Below, one piece after another: positions 24,708-34,322 of a stretch of 37,022 nucleotides of DNA. The stretch spans positions 1-37,022 of the forward strand of contig NZ_NNRL01000085.1 in NCBI RefSeq assembly GCF_002252505.1, read 5' to 3'. Position numbers and translations under genes: made by a program. Under the pieces are notes generated by a model. That model was not told the DNA's origin and did no database searches. It was given only the letters and a program-made list of their open reading frames with translations. Position 1 is the first letter of the stretch, and every line of letters starts with the position of its first letter. Origin of the DNA: Brucella grignonensis. Its GTDB lineage: Bacteria > Pseudomonadota > Alphaproteobacteria > Rhizobiales > Rhizobiaceae.

Positions 24708-25844
24708 TTATTGAAATCCAAGGATCGAGATGATTTGCTCGATTTCATCGGTCGTATTATAATAGTGAGCCGATATCCGAATGGCGCCGTTGCGAATACT
24801 CGCATATACATCATTCTCCGCGAGAACAGCCAGCAGATCCGTTGCGGCAACTCCGGGTTTCTGCAAGAGAGTTATGCCGGAGCTCGATTTTTCATCAAAC
24901 TGGTAACATACTTCGATTCCGTTTTCCTGCGCACGGTCGCGGAGGATCGCGTGCAGCATGAGGATCCGGGTTTCGATTGCCTTGATTCCCAATTCGTCAA
25001 TCTGGGAGAGACGTTCTGTAAGTCCGAAAATACCGCATCCGTCGGGCGTTCCCGGCTCAAAACGACGGGCGTCGGGAAGGAAGTCAAGTGTTCGATTGAA
25101 ATCAAACGGATCGTTTACACTCAGCCAACCAGTAACACGGGGTGTAACCTGATCAAGAGCGCGATTGGAGAAACTGGCAAACCCGATGCCGCGAGGTCCC
25201 ATCATCCACTTGTGGGCACTGGTAACCAGTACATCAATACCTGCCGCCGTCACATCGAGCTCAATTGCTCCGATCGATTGTGTGCCATCGACAACCAGCA
25301 GCGCACCATTTTCCCTGCAAAGCTCCCCCAGCGAGGCGACGTCGACGCGATAACCGCTATAAAACTGAACGTGGCTCACCGTGACAACGCGAGTACGATC
25401 ATCCAGTGCTTGCCGGACGACGTCAGGTTGAAGCTTTCCGTCCGTTGCCGAAATCTTGCGGATTTCGACGCCCAGAGATTCCAGTTGCAGCCAGCAAAGA
25501 TAATTCGACGGAAATTCCTGAGCGCACACTACGACGTTGTCACCGGCACGCCAGTCGATGCCAAGGGCTACAAGTGAAAGACCGTGGGAGGTGTTTTGCA
25601 CGTAAGCAATATGGTCCGGCGAGGAACCGATGAGCTTCGCCGCTAACATCCGGCCTTTTTCGAAATAGGGCCGAGACAACTGCTTCGCTTCACGAAGATG
25701 TGCCGCGATAATCGCATTATACTGGTCGCTTGCATCCCTCACACGGCCGGAGATCGGGGATACTGCAGCGTTATCGACATAAATTCGGCCATTAAGATAG
25801 GGTATATCGCGACGCAACTCGCTTATTTTTTGATCGCTGATCAT
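24708..25844 (-). CDS. Class V aminotransferase-fold PLP enzyme
   Basis: 378 residues from the ATG at 25844, which has AAGGAAGG upstream. The fold is the class V (cysteine desulfurase/isopenicillin-N epimerase-like) PLP type: NGRIYVDNAAVSPISGRVRD at the start, VVDGTQSIGAIELDV (Asp186, Gln189) and the PLP-binding lysine Lys212 in TSAHKWMMGPRGIG. There is no cysteine loop typical of true desulfurases near residue 330, so it more likely acts on an amino acid as a lyase, epimerase or transaminase. It lies 162 bases downstream of the hydrolase gene on the same strand and is likely part of the allophanate-hydrolase locus. Exact reaction unknown. Confidence 0.75.
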   Translation of the reverse strand: MISDQKISELRRDIPYLNGRIYVDNAAVSPISGRVRDASDQYNAIIAAHLREAKQLSRPYFEKGRMLAAKLIGSSPDHIAYVQNTSHGLSLVALGIDWRAGDNVVVCAQEFPSNYLCWLQLESLGVEIRKISATDGKLQPDVVRQALDDRTRVVTVSHVQFYSGYRVDVASLGELCRENGALLVVDGTQSIGAIELDVTAAGIDVLVTSAHKWMMGPRGIGFASFSNRALDQVTPRVTGWLSVNDPFDFNRTLDFLPDARRFEPGTPDGCGIFGLTERLSQIDELGIKAIETRILMLHAILRDRAQENGIEVCYQFDEKSSSGITLLQKPGVAATDLLAVLAENDVYASIRNGAIRISAHYYNTTDEIEQIISILGFQ

Positions 25845-26006
25845 ATCCGAACCTTCCTTATAAGCGCGATGTCGAGACAGTCCCACTCAAATATGTATAG
25901 CTGAGTTATGAATGCCGCAAATCCGATATGGAAACGAAAAATAAAATGGCACAGAGGCTCACAATCAACCTTTGTGCATATCCCGAACGATGCTCCGTTT
26001 ATATTA

Positions 26007-26852
26007 TCAGGCGACCATTTTTTCCAATGCCAGCACCAGCTTTCCTGTTCTGTTTTCATACTCTGTCAGGATGGAGAAGTGATTATGGACAAGGGGTTTT
26101 AGGGTAGGGGCTGCCCCCACCCCTCGCAATCGCGACGAGTAATCGACTGATTGTCTACGCAGCTCGGGGAGTTCCTCGCTTCCATACGCTATCGTCATTG
26201 GGCAGATGGAGGAAACAACATGATTGATTGGGCTAAAGCGATGCACATCAGTGGCCGTCAGTTGTAGCGCTGAGTTCAAATAATTCAGTCTGCAAGGGGT
26301 AAGGTCATAGATGCCGCTGATAAGTAAAGCGCCATCAAACTGGACCCGGCTCATGATTGTTGCAGCAAGATGAGCCCCCGCTGACCACCCAGACACCAGA
26401 ATATGGCTTATACCAATGCCCATTTGAGCCGCGTTCAATCGTAACCAAACTATAGACATTTCAATTTCGTCGACCAAATCCGACATCGCGATATCGGGAC
26501 ACAATGTATAGCCGATCATCGCAACATCGAATCCTGCGCTCAATGGACCAGCGGCGAGACATGCGAACATTTCTTTATTGTTTCTCTGCCAATACCCCCC
26601 GTGAATGAAAACCAACAGAGGTGCATCGGTCCTGCCGCAGCGAAACAAATCAATACGGTTTCTTTCCCGCTCTCCGTATCGAAGATCGAGCCAATTGCAG
26701 TGCTGTGCCCTAAACTGGCGACTGCGCTCTGTCATGGCAGTCAGCCGTGCCGCACTATCCGCCACAGCTTCGGAATTGTTGTAAGCGCGATCCAACTCAG
26801 CCCGGTTCATCGCTCGCCATAGGCGGGCGTCCTCACGCAGCACGGCGGCCAT
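26007..26852 (-). CDS. Kynurenine-formamidase-like alpha/beta hydrolase
   Basis: 281 residues. The ATG at 26852 overlaps the ABC ATPase gene by 20 bases; the ATG 14 codons further in (MNRAELDRAYNNS) is an alternative start. It has the HGGYW oxyanion motif (84-88), the nucleophile elbow GWSAGA with Ser157, and a catalytic His in VHNHFS (about H258). HGGYW plus the DRAYNN opening is typical of arylformamidase/kynurenine formamidase-like esterases, which hydrolyse N-formyl or related amide/ester bonds in the cytosol. Kynurenine itself is not supported, because no other kynurenine-pathway gene lies nearby. It is probably a step feeding the allophanate hydrolase. Confidence 0.7.
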   Translation of the reverse strand: MAAVLREDARLWRAMNRAELDRAYNNSEAVADSAARLTAMTERSRQFRAQHCNWLDLRYGERERNRIDLFRCGRTDAPLLVFIHGGYWQRNNKEMFACLAAGPLSAGFDVAMIGYTLCPDIAMSDLVDEIEMSIVWLRLNAAQMGIGISHILVSGWSAGAHLAATIMSRVQFDGALLISGIYDLTPCRLNYLNSALQLTATDVHRFSPINHVVSSICPMTIAYGSEELPELRRQSVDYSSRLRGVGAAPTLKPLVHNHFSILTEYENRTGKLVLALEKMVA

Positions 26853-27612
26853 GGTGGCTATGCAGTTTACTGGACAAGAGACGACGCCATTCGTTGAACT
26901 CCGGCGCGGAGGTGTCACGTGGCCTTTGCAGATCGATGCTGTATTCGCTGTCGATCCGGCCAGGACCTGGGGACATGACGACAACGCGATCGGCGAGAAA
27001 GATCGCCTCTTCAATAGCGTGAGTGACGAAAAGCACAGTTAACTTCGTCCTTTCCCAGAGTTCTACCAGCTCATCCTGCAGCCTTTCACGGGTCATCGCA
27101 TCCAAAGCACCAAAGGGTTCATCCATCAATACAACTTCCGCATCGTTTGCCAGAACGCGCGCGATCGCTACGCGCTGTTTCATGCCGCCCGAGAGTTGGT
27201 GCGGATATGCGTTGGCAAACTTCTGGAGGCCGACGAGTTCGATGAATTTGTCGGAGGTCTCGCAAACTTCCCTTTTTGCGCGGCCCCGCGATTTCGGGCC
27301 GAAACCGATATTGTCACGTACCGTAAGCCAGGGAAACAGACCGTAATCCTGAAAGACCATCCCACGCGAGGGATCGGGACCTCCTACGGGCTTATCCCAC
27401 ATCAGCACGTCGCCACTCGTTGGCGTTTCAAAACCTGCAACCATGCGCAACAAGGTGGATTTACCGCAGCCTGACGCTCCGATCAGGCAAATGAATTCGC
27501 CTTTTCTTACGGTGAGACTTGCATTGCGCAATGCCTCGATTGACTGACCGTTCAGTTTGAATGTCTTCGAGACGTTCCTGATTTCGAGAATAGGGGAGGC
27601 ACTGTTAGACAT
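26833..27612 (-). CDS. NitT/TauT-family ABC transporter, ATP-binding protein
   Basis: 259 residues. Walker A is GASGCGKST (45-53), the Q-loop glutamine is in VFQDYGLFPW, the signature is LSGGMKQ (140-146), and Walker B is VVLMDEPFGALD (160-171). The FPWLTVRDNIGFG and DPSRGMVFQ segments place it with SsuB/TauB/NrtD-type ATPases, which energise uptake of sulfonates, nitrate, cyanate or similar small molecules. It overlaps the permease stop by 8 bases and the hydrolase start by 20, so the genes form one tight operon. Substrate is unknown. Confidence 0.93.
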   Translation of the reverse strand: MSNSASPILEIRNVSKTFKLNGQSIEALRNASLTVRKGEFICLIGASGCGKSTLLRMVAGFETPTSGDVLMWDKPVGGPDPSRGMVFQDYGLFPWLTVRDNIGFGPKSRGRAKREVCETSDKFIELVGLQKFANAYPHQLSGGMKQRVAIARVLANDAEVVLMDEPFGALDAMTRERLQDELVELWERTKLTVLFVTHAIEEAIFLADRVVVMSPGPGRIDSEYSIDLQRPRDTSAPEFNEWRRLLSSKLHSHHGRRAA

Positions 27613-28459
27613 GAGAAGGGCTCCAGGCTAGAAGACGTCTGCCAATCGACATTACGATTTGGTCGGATATGAAACCAAGAATGCCTATTACGAGCATGAC
27701 CGCGATGATGATCTCTGTTCGCGAGAGCTGGCGCGCTTCCATGATGATGGCGCCAAGGCCTGTTTGAACGCCGGTCATCTCGCCCACAACGATCACCATC
27801 CAGGCAACCCCGAGACCAAGCCGCAACCCGGTAAAGATCGACGGCAAGCTGGCAGGAAGGACAACGTTGAAAAACTGGGCACTGCCCTGACAGCCGAGCA
27901 TACTGGCGGCTTCGAAAAGGCGATTATCGACAGAACGCACTCCGAAGATTGTATTGATCAGGACGGGATAAAACGCACCCAGGAAGACCAGGAATACTGC
28001 AGAGCTGGGGCCGAGACCAAAGATTATCATTGCCAACGGCAGCCAAGCGGTGACTGGTATAGGCCGGAGCACTTGAAATGTCGGTTCAAGAAGCTGTTCA
28101 AATAGAGGAGTTCGCCCTATCAGCAATCCCAGCGGAAGTGCGAATATACATCCAAGTCCAAAGCCCCCGAAGACACGCCCGAGGGACGCCAAAACATGCG
28201 TCAGCAAAGTGTTGCTGTAAGCGTCGTCATAGATGCCACCGAAGGCCAGGTCATAAAGGGCGACCGCAACGTCGCTGGGCGGAGGGATCAGGCTGTAAGC
28301 ACCGTATGTTGAAAAGTGCCAGATAGCGATGAAAGCCAGCGGCAATAAAACCGCGAGGATAGGCTTTTTCAGCTTGCCGACAAATGTCGATATCGTGTCT
28401 ATGGCTGTGGGACTGGATCGCATCGGTTCGCTCGGAGAGTTGTCAACCATGATTGTCAT
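27605..28459 (-). CDS. NitT/TauT-family ABC transporter, permease
   Basis: 284 residues from the ATG at 28459, which overlaps the binding-protein stop (ATGA) and has GGAG upstream; a longer frame to 28597 would run through the binding-protein gene. About six membrane helices. The conserved EAA loop region reads EAASMLGCQGSAQFFNVVLP, then PSIFTGLRLGLGVAWMVIVVGEM, as in SsuC/TauC permeases. It forms the inner-membrane channel with the ATPase encoded next. Confidence 0.92.
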   Translation of the reverse strand: MTIMVDNSPSEPMRSSPTAIDTISTFVGKLKKPILAVLLPLAFIAIWHFSTYGAYSLIPPPSDVAVALYDLAFGGIYDDAYSNTLLTHVLASLGRVFGGFGLGCIFALPLGLLIGRTPLFEQLLEPTFQVLRPIPVTAWLPLAMIIFGLGPSSAVFLVFLGAFYPVLINTIFGVRSVDNRLFEAASMLGCQGSAQFFNVVLPASLPSIFTGLRLGLGVAWMVIVVGEMTGVQTGLGAIIMEARQLSRTEIIIAVMLVIGILGFISDQIVMSIGRRLLAWSPSHV

Positions 28460-29415
28460 AGTGAGCTCTCCATTTCCTGAATTCTCGATGTCTGAAAAAA
28501 CGCATCGAAATCGGGTAGTCGGCGAATCTGCTTCAATTCCAACATGTGTTGGGCATATGTCTTGGTTTGCTCGATCTGTGTTGGGCCAAATTTCCACGTC
28601 AGCTCGACATTTGGAACCGACAGTTCAATCGCATCGGGCTTCTGCCCTAAGCGCGTTACTGCCATCGCTGCGAGCTCTTTAGGGTTTGCTGTCACATAGT
28701 CGACCGCCTTACGGTGAATATCCAACATGATTTTTGTAAGCTCCGGGTTGCTGGCAGGGGTGTCGTGATGAGCACCGAAGACCATATTGAGTCCTCCCAT
28801 TGATGTGCTGTAGGGATACTCAACCAGCTTTCCGACACCCGTCGAAAGACTAACTCCGGGACCAGGTTCCGCGCCTGAATATGCATCGATATCACCTCGA
28901 GCCAGCGCGAGGTGCATTTCACTAAAGGACACGCGAACAGGTGTGATATCCTTGATAGAGAGTCCCTCCATCCGGAGTCTTTCGAGAAGAAACACCTCTT
29001 GTGTGGAGCCGGGCCAAATCGCGACCTTTTTTCCTTTCAGGTCTTTTATCGAGGAGATCGGTGTATCCTTTCCCGCAATGATGGCCATTCCCTTGTTGCA
29101 GGCCCCGGCTATGACGGAGATCGGCTCACCAGCTGCTGCGCCCAGCAATGCGGCTGCGACACCAAACATGCCAAAATCGACGGACTTGGTAACCACCGCA
29201 TTCTTACCTTCGGTGGGAGATTCGAACGGATAGACCTCCACCTTGTATCCGGCGGGCGTGAACTGTTCATAGAAATAGGGACCGATGGAGTGGATCAACT
29301 TCAAGGCACCGACGCGAATAATTTGCGTGTCTTGAGCTCTTAAGACTGTTGGAGCGGAAAGTGCGGAAAGGGCAGCGCCAACCAGGACCTGTCTGCGGTT
29401 GAGAAAGCTTGTCAT
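28456..29415 (-). CDS. ABC transporter substrate-binding protein, NMT1/SsuA type
   Basis: 319 residues. The N-terminus FLNRRQVLVGAALSALSAPT carries a twin arginine and a hydrophobic stretch, with a probable cleavage after VLRAQ, so it is exported, perhaps by the Tat route. The mature part follows the SsuA/NMT1-like binding fold: ESPTEGKNAVVTKSVDFGMF, DLKGKKVAIWPGSTQEVFLL and ARGDIDAYSGAEPG. It captures the substrate in the periplasm. It starts 15 bases downstream of the allophanate hydrolase stop on the same transcript. The ligand is unknown. Confidence 0.9.
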   Translation of the reverse strand: MTSFLNRRQVLVGAALSALSAPTVLRAQDTQIIRVGALKLIHSIGPYFYEQFTPAGYKVEVYPFESPTEGKNAVVTKSVDFGMFGVAAALLGAAAGEPISVIAGACNKGMAIIAGKDTPISSIKDLKGKKVAIWPGSTQEVFLLERLRMEGLSIKDITPVRVSFSEMHLALARGDIDAYSGAEPGPGVSLSTGVGKLVEYPYSTSMGGLNMVFGAHHDTPASNPELTKIMLDIHRKAVDYVTANPKELAAMAVTRLGQKPDAIELSVPNVELTWKFGPTQIEQTKTYAQHMLELKQIRRLPDFDAFFQTSRIQEMESSL

Positions 29416-29430
29416 TTTACGCTCCTGTTA

Positions 29431-31248
29431 TCAGTAAGAGGGGAGAGATTGCTGGAGGCTTTCCTGATAGAACCGCCATCCACCGAAATGGGTTATGTCC
29501 TTGGCATCGCGAAGCGCAAAGGGTTCGCACAAGAACCCCTTCACCTCGCTGCCATCTTCGAGCTTTATGGTGCCAATCCCGAGCGGCGCTGGAATTGCAT
29601 TGACGAACGTGCCGAAACCAGACGCAGGAAGATCCCACAACTCAAGTTCGATGCCTCCAGCAGCGGCCTCGTCACGGATGAGTCCCGGCTTAGCGGGCAC
29701 CGTCCCTTCTAACGCGTAGAATGCGTATCCACTCGCCGTACGAGACGTTTGGCGAAGGATACCACCACGATCAGTTAGTTGATAGTTCAGGGGCTGTCCG
29801 GAAAGGTGGGCGCCGACCACAGCGATTGAAATCGTTTCCAGATCGCAAGTGGCTGATGCGGCGTTCCTGGAGATAAATGCCTTTCCAAGTCGGGCAATTG
29901 CTTTGTCTTCAAAAGCGGGGCCGATCAGGCTTACTCCAAAGGGAAGCCCAGAATTTCCAAATCCCGCAGGGACGGCAATGGCCGATAAATCCATCAGATT
30001 TACAAAGTTCGTATAGAGGCCAAGATTGCTGTTCAGTTTTACGGGTTCGGCAATCATTTCCTCGATAGTGTATGTCGTGGGCGCAGTGGGTAAGACCATG
30101 ACATCGATATCAGTCCAGACTGCCTCCGTTTGCCTGATCAAATCGGCGAGACGGTACGCGCCTTCAAATGCATCAGCTGCGCTCATTGTACTGGCAGAGA
30201 GAATGATCTCACGAACGACAGGATGAATGGAGTTCGGCCTGTTCAGGGCGAAGTCTTTTATTGACGCAAAACGTTCTGCAACCCAGGGGCCGGCGTAAAG
30301 CATTTCTGCCGCAAGTTTAAATGGCGTGTAATCGAAGCGTACCGCCGTGCCGCCGAGTTCCTCAAGGGTGCGGATAGCTTTTCGAAACAGCCTTTGCGCG
30401 TCGGCGTCTCCGAAGAATTCCAGTTGGTCTTCGTCCGGTAGTCCAAAGGTGAATTCGGCTGGCCATCGATTGCGCTGACCTGATTGAGACGGCGCCACGC
30501 GCGAGAATGCGTCGGAGGGGTCAAAGTGCGACGCGACATCAAGCACGAGCAGGGCGTCGTCGACCGAGTGGGCAAAGATGCTTATACAATCAAGGCTGCG
30601 CGCGGCGCGCACCAGACCACTGTTTGAGAGCAAGCCACGTGTGGGTTTAATGCCGACCAGATTGTTCAGTGCAGCCGGAACCCGTCCTGAACCAGCCGTG
30701 TCTGTTCCGAGCGAGAAAGCTACGAGCTTCTCAGCAACCGCGACGGCTGACCCACTGCTTGAGCCGCCGGATATGTAGCGTTTGTCAAATACGCATGATG
30801 GTATCCCATAGGGAGATCGCGTTCCGTTCAGTCCAGTAGCGAATTGATCGAGATTGGTCTTTCCAAGCGGTATGGCACCGGCGGAGATCAGTTTTTCAAC
30901 GACGAATGCGTGTTGGCTCGGCAAATACTCGAAATCGGGACAGCCTGCGGTTGTTGGAACACCGAGAACGTCAATGTTGTCTTTAACCGCAAAGGGGATA
31001 CCAAAAAGCGGGAGGTCACATCCGTCGAGTTTTCGTTGCAGCAGGTTTGCTGCAAGCGAGAGGACATTCTCGCGCGGCACAAGATTTATCCAGATTGGTT
31101 GTAACTCGCTGGAGGCAATGCGGTCATACACCGTCAGAATGACTTCAATCGGATCAACGCCGGAGGCGTAGAGGCTTCGGTACGAAGCGATATCTCCCAG
31201 TTCATCAATCGCGATCGTGAAATCCGTGGAATGTTTGGCTGCGGTCAT
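29431..31248 (-). CDS. atzF: Allophanate hydrolase, AtzF-like
   Basis: 605 residues from the ATG at 31248; an upstream TTG at 31290 would add 14 residues. An amidase-signature domain (about residues 15-440) has the Ser-cisSer-Lys triad: Lys89 in FAVKDNID, Ser163 in ISGGSSSGS and Ser187 in [12 protein letters not shown]. The C-terminal domain (about 450-605: [54 protein letters not shown]) is the allophanate-hydrolase-specific domain. The enzyme splits allophanate into ammonia and carbon dioxide. There is no urea carboxylase or biuret hydrolase gene in the window; the other genes here are a transporter, an esterase-like hydrolase and a PLP enzyme. First gene of the minus-strand operon, under the LysR box. 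Confidence 0.9.
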   Translation of the reverse strand: MTAAKHSTDFTIAIDELGDIASYRSLYASGVDPIEVILTVYDRIASSELQPIWINLVPRENVLSLAANLLQRKLDGCDLPLFGIPFAVKDNIDVLGVPTTAGCPDFEYLPSQHAFVVEKLISAGAIPLGKTNLDQFATGLNGTRSPYGIPSCVFDKRYISGGSSSGSAVAVAEKLVAFSLGTDTAGSGRVPAALNNLVGIKPTRGLLSNSGLVRAARSLDCISIFAHSVDDALLVLDVASHFDPSDAFSRVAPSQSGQRNRWPAEFTFGLPDEDQLEFFGDADAQRLFRKAIRTLEELGGTAVRFDYTPFKLAAEMLYAGPWVAERFASIKDFALNRPNSIHPVVREIILSASTMSAADAFEGAYRLADLIRQTEAVWTDIDVMVLPTAPTTYTIEEMIAEPVKLNSNLGLYTNFVNLMDLSAIAVPAGFGNSGLPFGVSLIGPAFEDKAIARLGKAFISRNAASATCDLETISIAVVGAHLSGQPLNYQLTDRGGILRQTSRTASGYAFYALEGTVPAKPGLIRDEAAAGGIELELWDLPASGFGTFVNAIPAPLGIGTIKLEDGSEVKGFLCEPFALRDAKDITHFGGWRFYQESLQQSLPSY

Positions 31249-31328
31249 TTCTCTTATGCACCTTGTGTCGGTCTCGACCCGACTATTCAAGGAAGGGCTG
31301 TTTCAATCCAGTGCTTGATTTTGATCAA

Positions 31329-31351
31329 TGCGTTGCATAATTTGCAACGCA
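31329..31351. promoter_or_regulatory. LysR-type operator between the allophanate operon and its regulator
   Basis: A perfect 9-bp inverted repeat, TGCGTTGCA and TGCAACGCA around TAATT. It contains the T-N11-A pattern of LysR binding sites and sits 14 bases before the lysR start and about 80 bases before the allophanate hydrolase start. Expected use is repression of lysR and activation of the operon. Confidence 0.75.
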
Positions 31352-31365
31352 ACAACGAGGACCTC

Positions 31366-32250
31366 ATGAAACACCTAAGAACGCTTCAACTAATCGCGGA
31401 TGTGGCACGACGTGGGTCGATCCGGGGGACTGCAGAAAACCTGAACATCACTGCTTCGGCGCTTACCCGGAAAATTCAGGACTTCGAAGAAGAGCTGGGA
31501 ACGCTCATCTTTGAACGGCTGCCGCAAGGTATGCGCCTCAATGCCGCCGGTGAATTGCTGGTCAGACACATCCGAGATCAAACGGCCGATTTTGAGCGAC
31601 TCAAATCTCAAATAGCAGATCTTTCGGGCGTCAGGAGAGGTCACGTGGCAATTGTCAGCAGCCAAGCTTTCGTTGACAAGGTATTGCCTATGCAGATTGC
31701 AGACTATCGAGAGCGCTACCCGCAGGTTTCGTTTTCTGTTCAGGTGAGGGATCATAGCCTTGGTATTGCTGCGTTAACCAACTTTGAGGCCGACCTCGCT
31801 CTGCTGGTAAATCCACCACCGACGACAGATATGCAAATTCTGTTTGCGTCTGATCAGCCTTTTTTTGCGCTCATGCGCGCTGATCATCCACTGGCCGGGA
31901 CGAGTCCAATCAGGCTCCGGGACTGTTCAGCTTATCCTATTGCGATGCCCGATAAAGGCTTGGCTATCCGCCACATGCTCGATGTCGCTCATGCACGAAT
32001 TAGAGTTGAGCATAATATTTCTATCGAATCCGGATCGCTCGAATTTCTACGGAACTACATTCTTCGTGAACGTGCAATAACGTTTCAAACCCTGCGCGGA
32101 GATCCCGATGATCGGACTTGCGCGCGCCCTATTGATCCGCGTGACATCCCTTCTATCCAGATTGTTCTTGGTCAGCTCAGAAGCCGCACGCTCTCCGTTG
32201 CAGCAGCCAAATTCGCTGATCAGCTCATCAACAATCTCTCAAACGCCTGA
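31366..32250 (+). CDS. LysR-family transcriptional regulator
   Basis: 294 residues from the ATG at 31366, with GAGGA upstream; the longer frame from 31231 would extend into the opposite gene. Residues 1-60 are the winged helix (LRTLQLIADVARRGSIRGTA, LNITASALTRKIQDFEEELG, FERLPQGMRLNAAGELL). The rest is the LysR effector-binding domain. It is divergent from the allophanate hydrolase operon with a palindrome in between, so it most likely controls that operon in response to the transported compound or a breakdown product. Confidence 0.93.
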   Translation: MKHLRTLQLIADVARRGSIRGTAENLNITASALTRKIQDFEEELGTLIFERLPQGMRLNAAGELLVRHIRDQTADFERLKSQIADLSGVRRGHVAIVSSQAFVDKVLPMQIADYRERYPQVSFSVQVRDHSLGIAALTNFEADLALLVNPPPTTDMQILFASDQPFFALMRADHPLAGTSPIRLRDCSAYPIAMPDKGLAIRHMLDVAHARIRVEHNISIESGSLEFLRNYILRERAITFQTLRGDPDDRTCARPIDPRDIPSIQIVLGQLRSRTLSVAAAKFADQLINNLSNA

Positions 32251-32387
32251 GTTGTGTTGCGATTTTCTGAACAAGATGATCAAAATACAGCACTGGATCG
32301 CAACACATTTCCCTCTTAACGCTGCTGCCGGCTCCGTCACAAAGCGAGCAAAATCAATTAGCCTATTGCTCAAGAGAAGAGGGTCCC

Positions 32388-32879
32388 ATGCAAAATACAT
32401 TTGCAATGCTTGCCGAGTACAATGATTGGGCGGACAGGATGTTGTTCGATGCAATTCGAAAATTGCCCGAACGTGCGCCTTCTAAACCTCTGAAAACTCT
32501 ATTTGGATCGATTATAGGCACGCTGAACCATAACTACCAGGTGGACATGATCTGGCGAGCACACCTCCTTGGAGAGAAACACGGGTTCACAACACGACGG
32601 GACATCCTGTATCCGGACTTCGATGCGATTGTCGAAAAGCAGTTCGAGATCAATGAATGGTATGTAATGTGGGCAAAGAGCCAGTCCGCAGAAAGCCTGA
32701 GCGAGGTACTAAACTTCAAGTTCGTATCCGGTGTTACAGGCCGTATGACTCGTGAAGGCATGTTCCTGCACATCATCAACCACAAGACATATCATCGCGG
32801 ATGGATCGCGCAAATGTTCTTTGATTTTGACGTGAACCCGCCTGAAACAGATCTGTGTGTTTATCTGTGCGAAAATTGA
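32388..32879 (+). CDS. DinB-family protein
   Basis: 163 residues. The four-helix DinB fold is signalled by MLAEYNDWADRMLFDAIRKL at the start, GTLNHNYQVDMIW (His48) and HIINHKTYHRGWIAQ (His132, His136), the usual three-histidine metal site. AAGAGAAGAGGG precedes the ATG. DinB-like proteins are metal-dependent; some are thiol transferases, others hydrolases, and many are uncharacterised. It follows the lysR gene by 137 bases on the same strand and may belong to the same pathway, but this is inferred from position only. Confidence 0.82.
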   Translation: MQNTFAMLAEYNDWADRMLFDAIRKLPERAPSKPLKTLFGSIIGTLNHNYQVDMIWRAHLLGEKHGFTTRRDILYPDFDAIVEKQFEINEWYVMWAKSQSAESLSEVLNFKFVSGVTGRMTREGMFLHIINHKTYHRGWIAQMFFDFDVNPPETDLCVYLCEN

Positions 32880-33321
32880 TTTAGATTTTAGAGACTAATA
32901 TCTGTGAGGCCATGCTGAAGCGCGACTTTTGCAGGTTGAGTTTACGCATAATGATGTCTGTTAGCGAAGTGCTTTTGTCGAAAGACCTCTGCAGATGTTT
33001 TTAACCGTTCCTTTTTGCCAGAGTGATTGCGGGGCATAGAACCATGTTTGCGATCCAAGGCCAAACGGCGCCCATAGCGACGTCTGGATCAACATGCGCG
33101 TATGTGCGTTCCATAACGGGTTCCTTGCATTGGATAACTCATTGTTATCATTTGCAAGTCGCACTTCAAACTAGAACCCACCGCTATTGCAGTTAAAATC
33201 ACATAATCTATCTTATGGAACTGAGTTATATAAAAATTAACGGCAGAGTATCTATCTGCCGCTTATAAATGTTTAGTCTCTGAAACTGGTTTTCATCTAA
33301 CTGATGAACACAGTGTCACAT
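32880..33321. other. Intergenic stretch between the DinB gene and the SDR relic
   Basis: About 440 bases with no strongly supported gene. A 37-codon minus-strand frame (33001-33114, MERTYAHVDPDVAMGAVWPW at its start) has AAGGAA upstream and could be a small peptide gene, but I do not recognise it. A terminator for the SDR relic lies at 33241-33261. Confidence 0.35.
33241..33261 (-). terminator. Terminator downstream of the SDR relic
   Basis: CGGCAGA and TCTGCCG form a 7-bp stem with a 7-base loop; on the minus strand it is followed by TTAATTTTTATA. Confidence 0.6.
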
Positions 33322-33690
33322 TCACAAATTACCAGTGGCTTTGCCTATTCGCCAATAAATGCCGCCGCCGGTCATACCACCGTCAACGGGTAGATCAGCG
33401 CCGGTGATGAAAGACGCATCAGGCCCTAGCAAAAAGACAACTGCTGCCGCGACTTCATCCGGATTGGCACCACGGGACAATAATATTGCATCCCGGTTGC
33501 CTTCAAAAAATATTTGCTTTTGCAGCATCATGCTCGGCATTCGGTATTAATGCCATTGGTGTTTCGGCCAGACCCGGACAAACCGAATTCGCACGGATTG
33601 TCTGACTTGCAAGTTCCTGCGCTGCTGCGCGGATCAGTCCCAGTAATCCCCATTTGCTAGCGCAATAAGCTGCGCTGAAAGGTGCACGTA
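33322..33690 (-). pseudogene. Short-chain dehydrogenase/reductase remnant
   Basis: Only the C-terminal half remains. Reading the minus strand gives APFSAAYCASKWGLLGLIRA (with the catalytic YxxxK), ELASQTIRANSVCPGLAETP, then after a frame break NPDEVAAAVVFLLGPDASF and ITGADLPVDGGMTGG. The break is a one-base expansion in the A-run at 33505-33510; removing one base restores the frame. The N-terminal cofactor-binding part is missing, replaced near 33695 by IS6-family sequence. It is not functional. Confidence 0.8.
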
Positions 33691-33704
33691 CGCTTCTCCT
33701 CCAC

Positions 33705-34200
33705 TAAGGTCAAAGGCGAGTGGCTGTATCTGTACCTATCTGTTGACTGCAACGGCTAAACCTTTGATTTGCTGTTGTCTGAGTGCTGGGACTCGGCTGC
33801 CGCGCGATGTTTTTCAAGAAAGCCATTGCAACTAATGGCGTTCTAGAGAAGGTGGTCATTGATTAGAGCTGCGCCAATCTGGCTGACATGCAGGCTGTTT
33901 GCAGGATTCTGAAACTCACCGGAACAGGCAATATTATTGAAATCCGACAGATCAAATTTCTCAACAATATCCTTGAGTAAGACCACAGGCTTATCAAACG
34001 GATCACCAAATCAATGATGGGCTTCAAAACATTCCATTCCCTTGCAGATACCATCGCAGGGATAGAAGTCGCTCACATGATCAGCAAGAACCAATTCACC
34101 AACGACAACCGCTCGCCATTTCAGGTCTTTGCTGAACTCGCAGCTGAACTGCCTCCAGAGATAAGGACAATTCTACTCCGCTCAAACTTTGCGACACGGC
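33705..34200 (+). pseudogene. Decayed IS6-family transposase, C-terminal part with terminal repeat
   Basis: With one frameshift and three in-frame stops, this reads as an IS6 transposase: KVKGEWLYLYLSVDCNG, FFKKAIATNGVLEKVVID, SCANLADMQAVCRILKLTGT, IIEIRQIKFLNNILE, DHRLIKRITKSMMGFKTFHS and TIAGIEVAHMISKNQF. It ends near the inverted repeat GCCGTGTCGCAAAGT (minus strand, end at 34200), which resembles the end of the intact IS6 element at 22326. The 5' part is absent. A related copy in the opposite direction lies at the right edge of the window. Confidence 0.8.
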
Positions 34201-34322
34201 TACATCAGAGGCCCGAGACATGGCTGCCCACGTGCCGCTTCGTAAAAATATCGAAGAATAGGTGCTTGCTAAACGAGTGCCATCCAGACGTGACAGGGCT
34301 CCATCCAGATATTTCTGTAACG

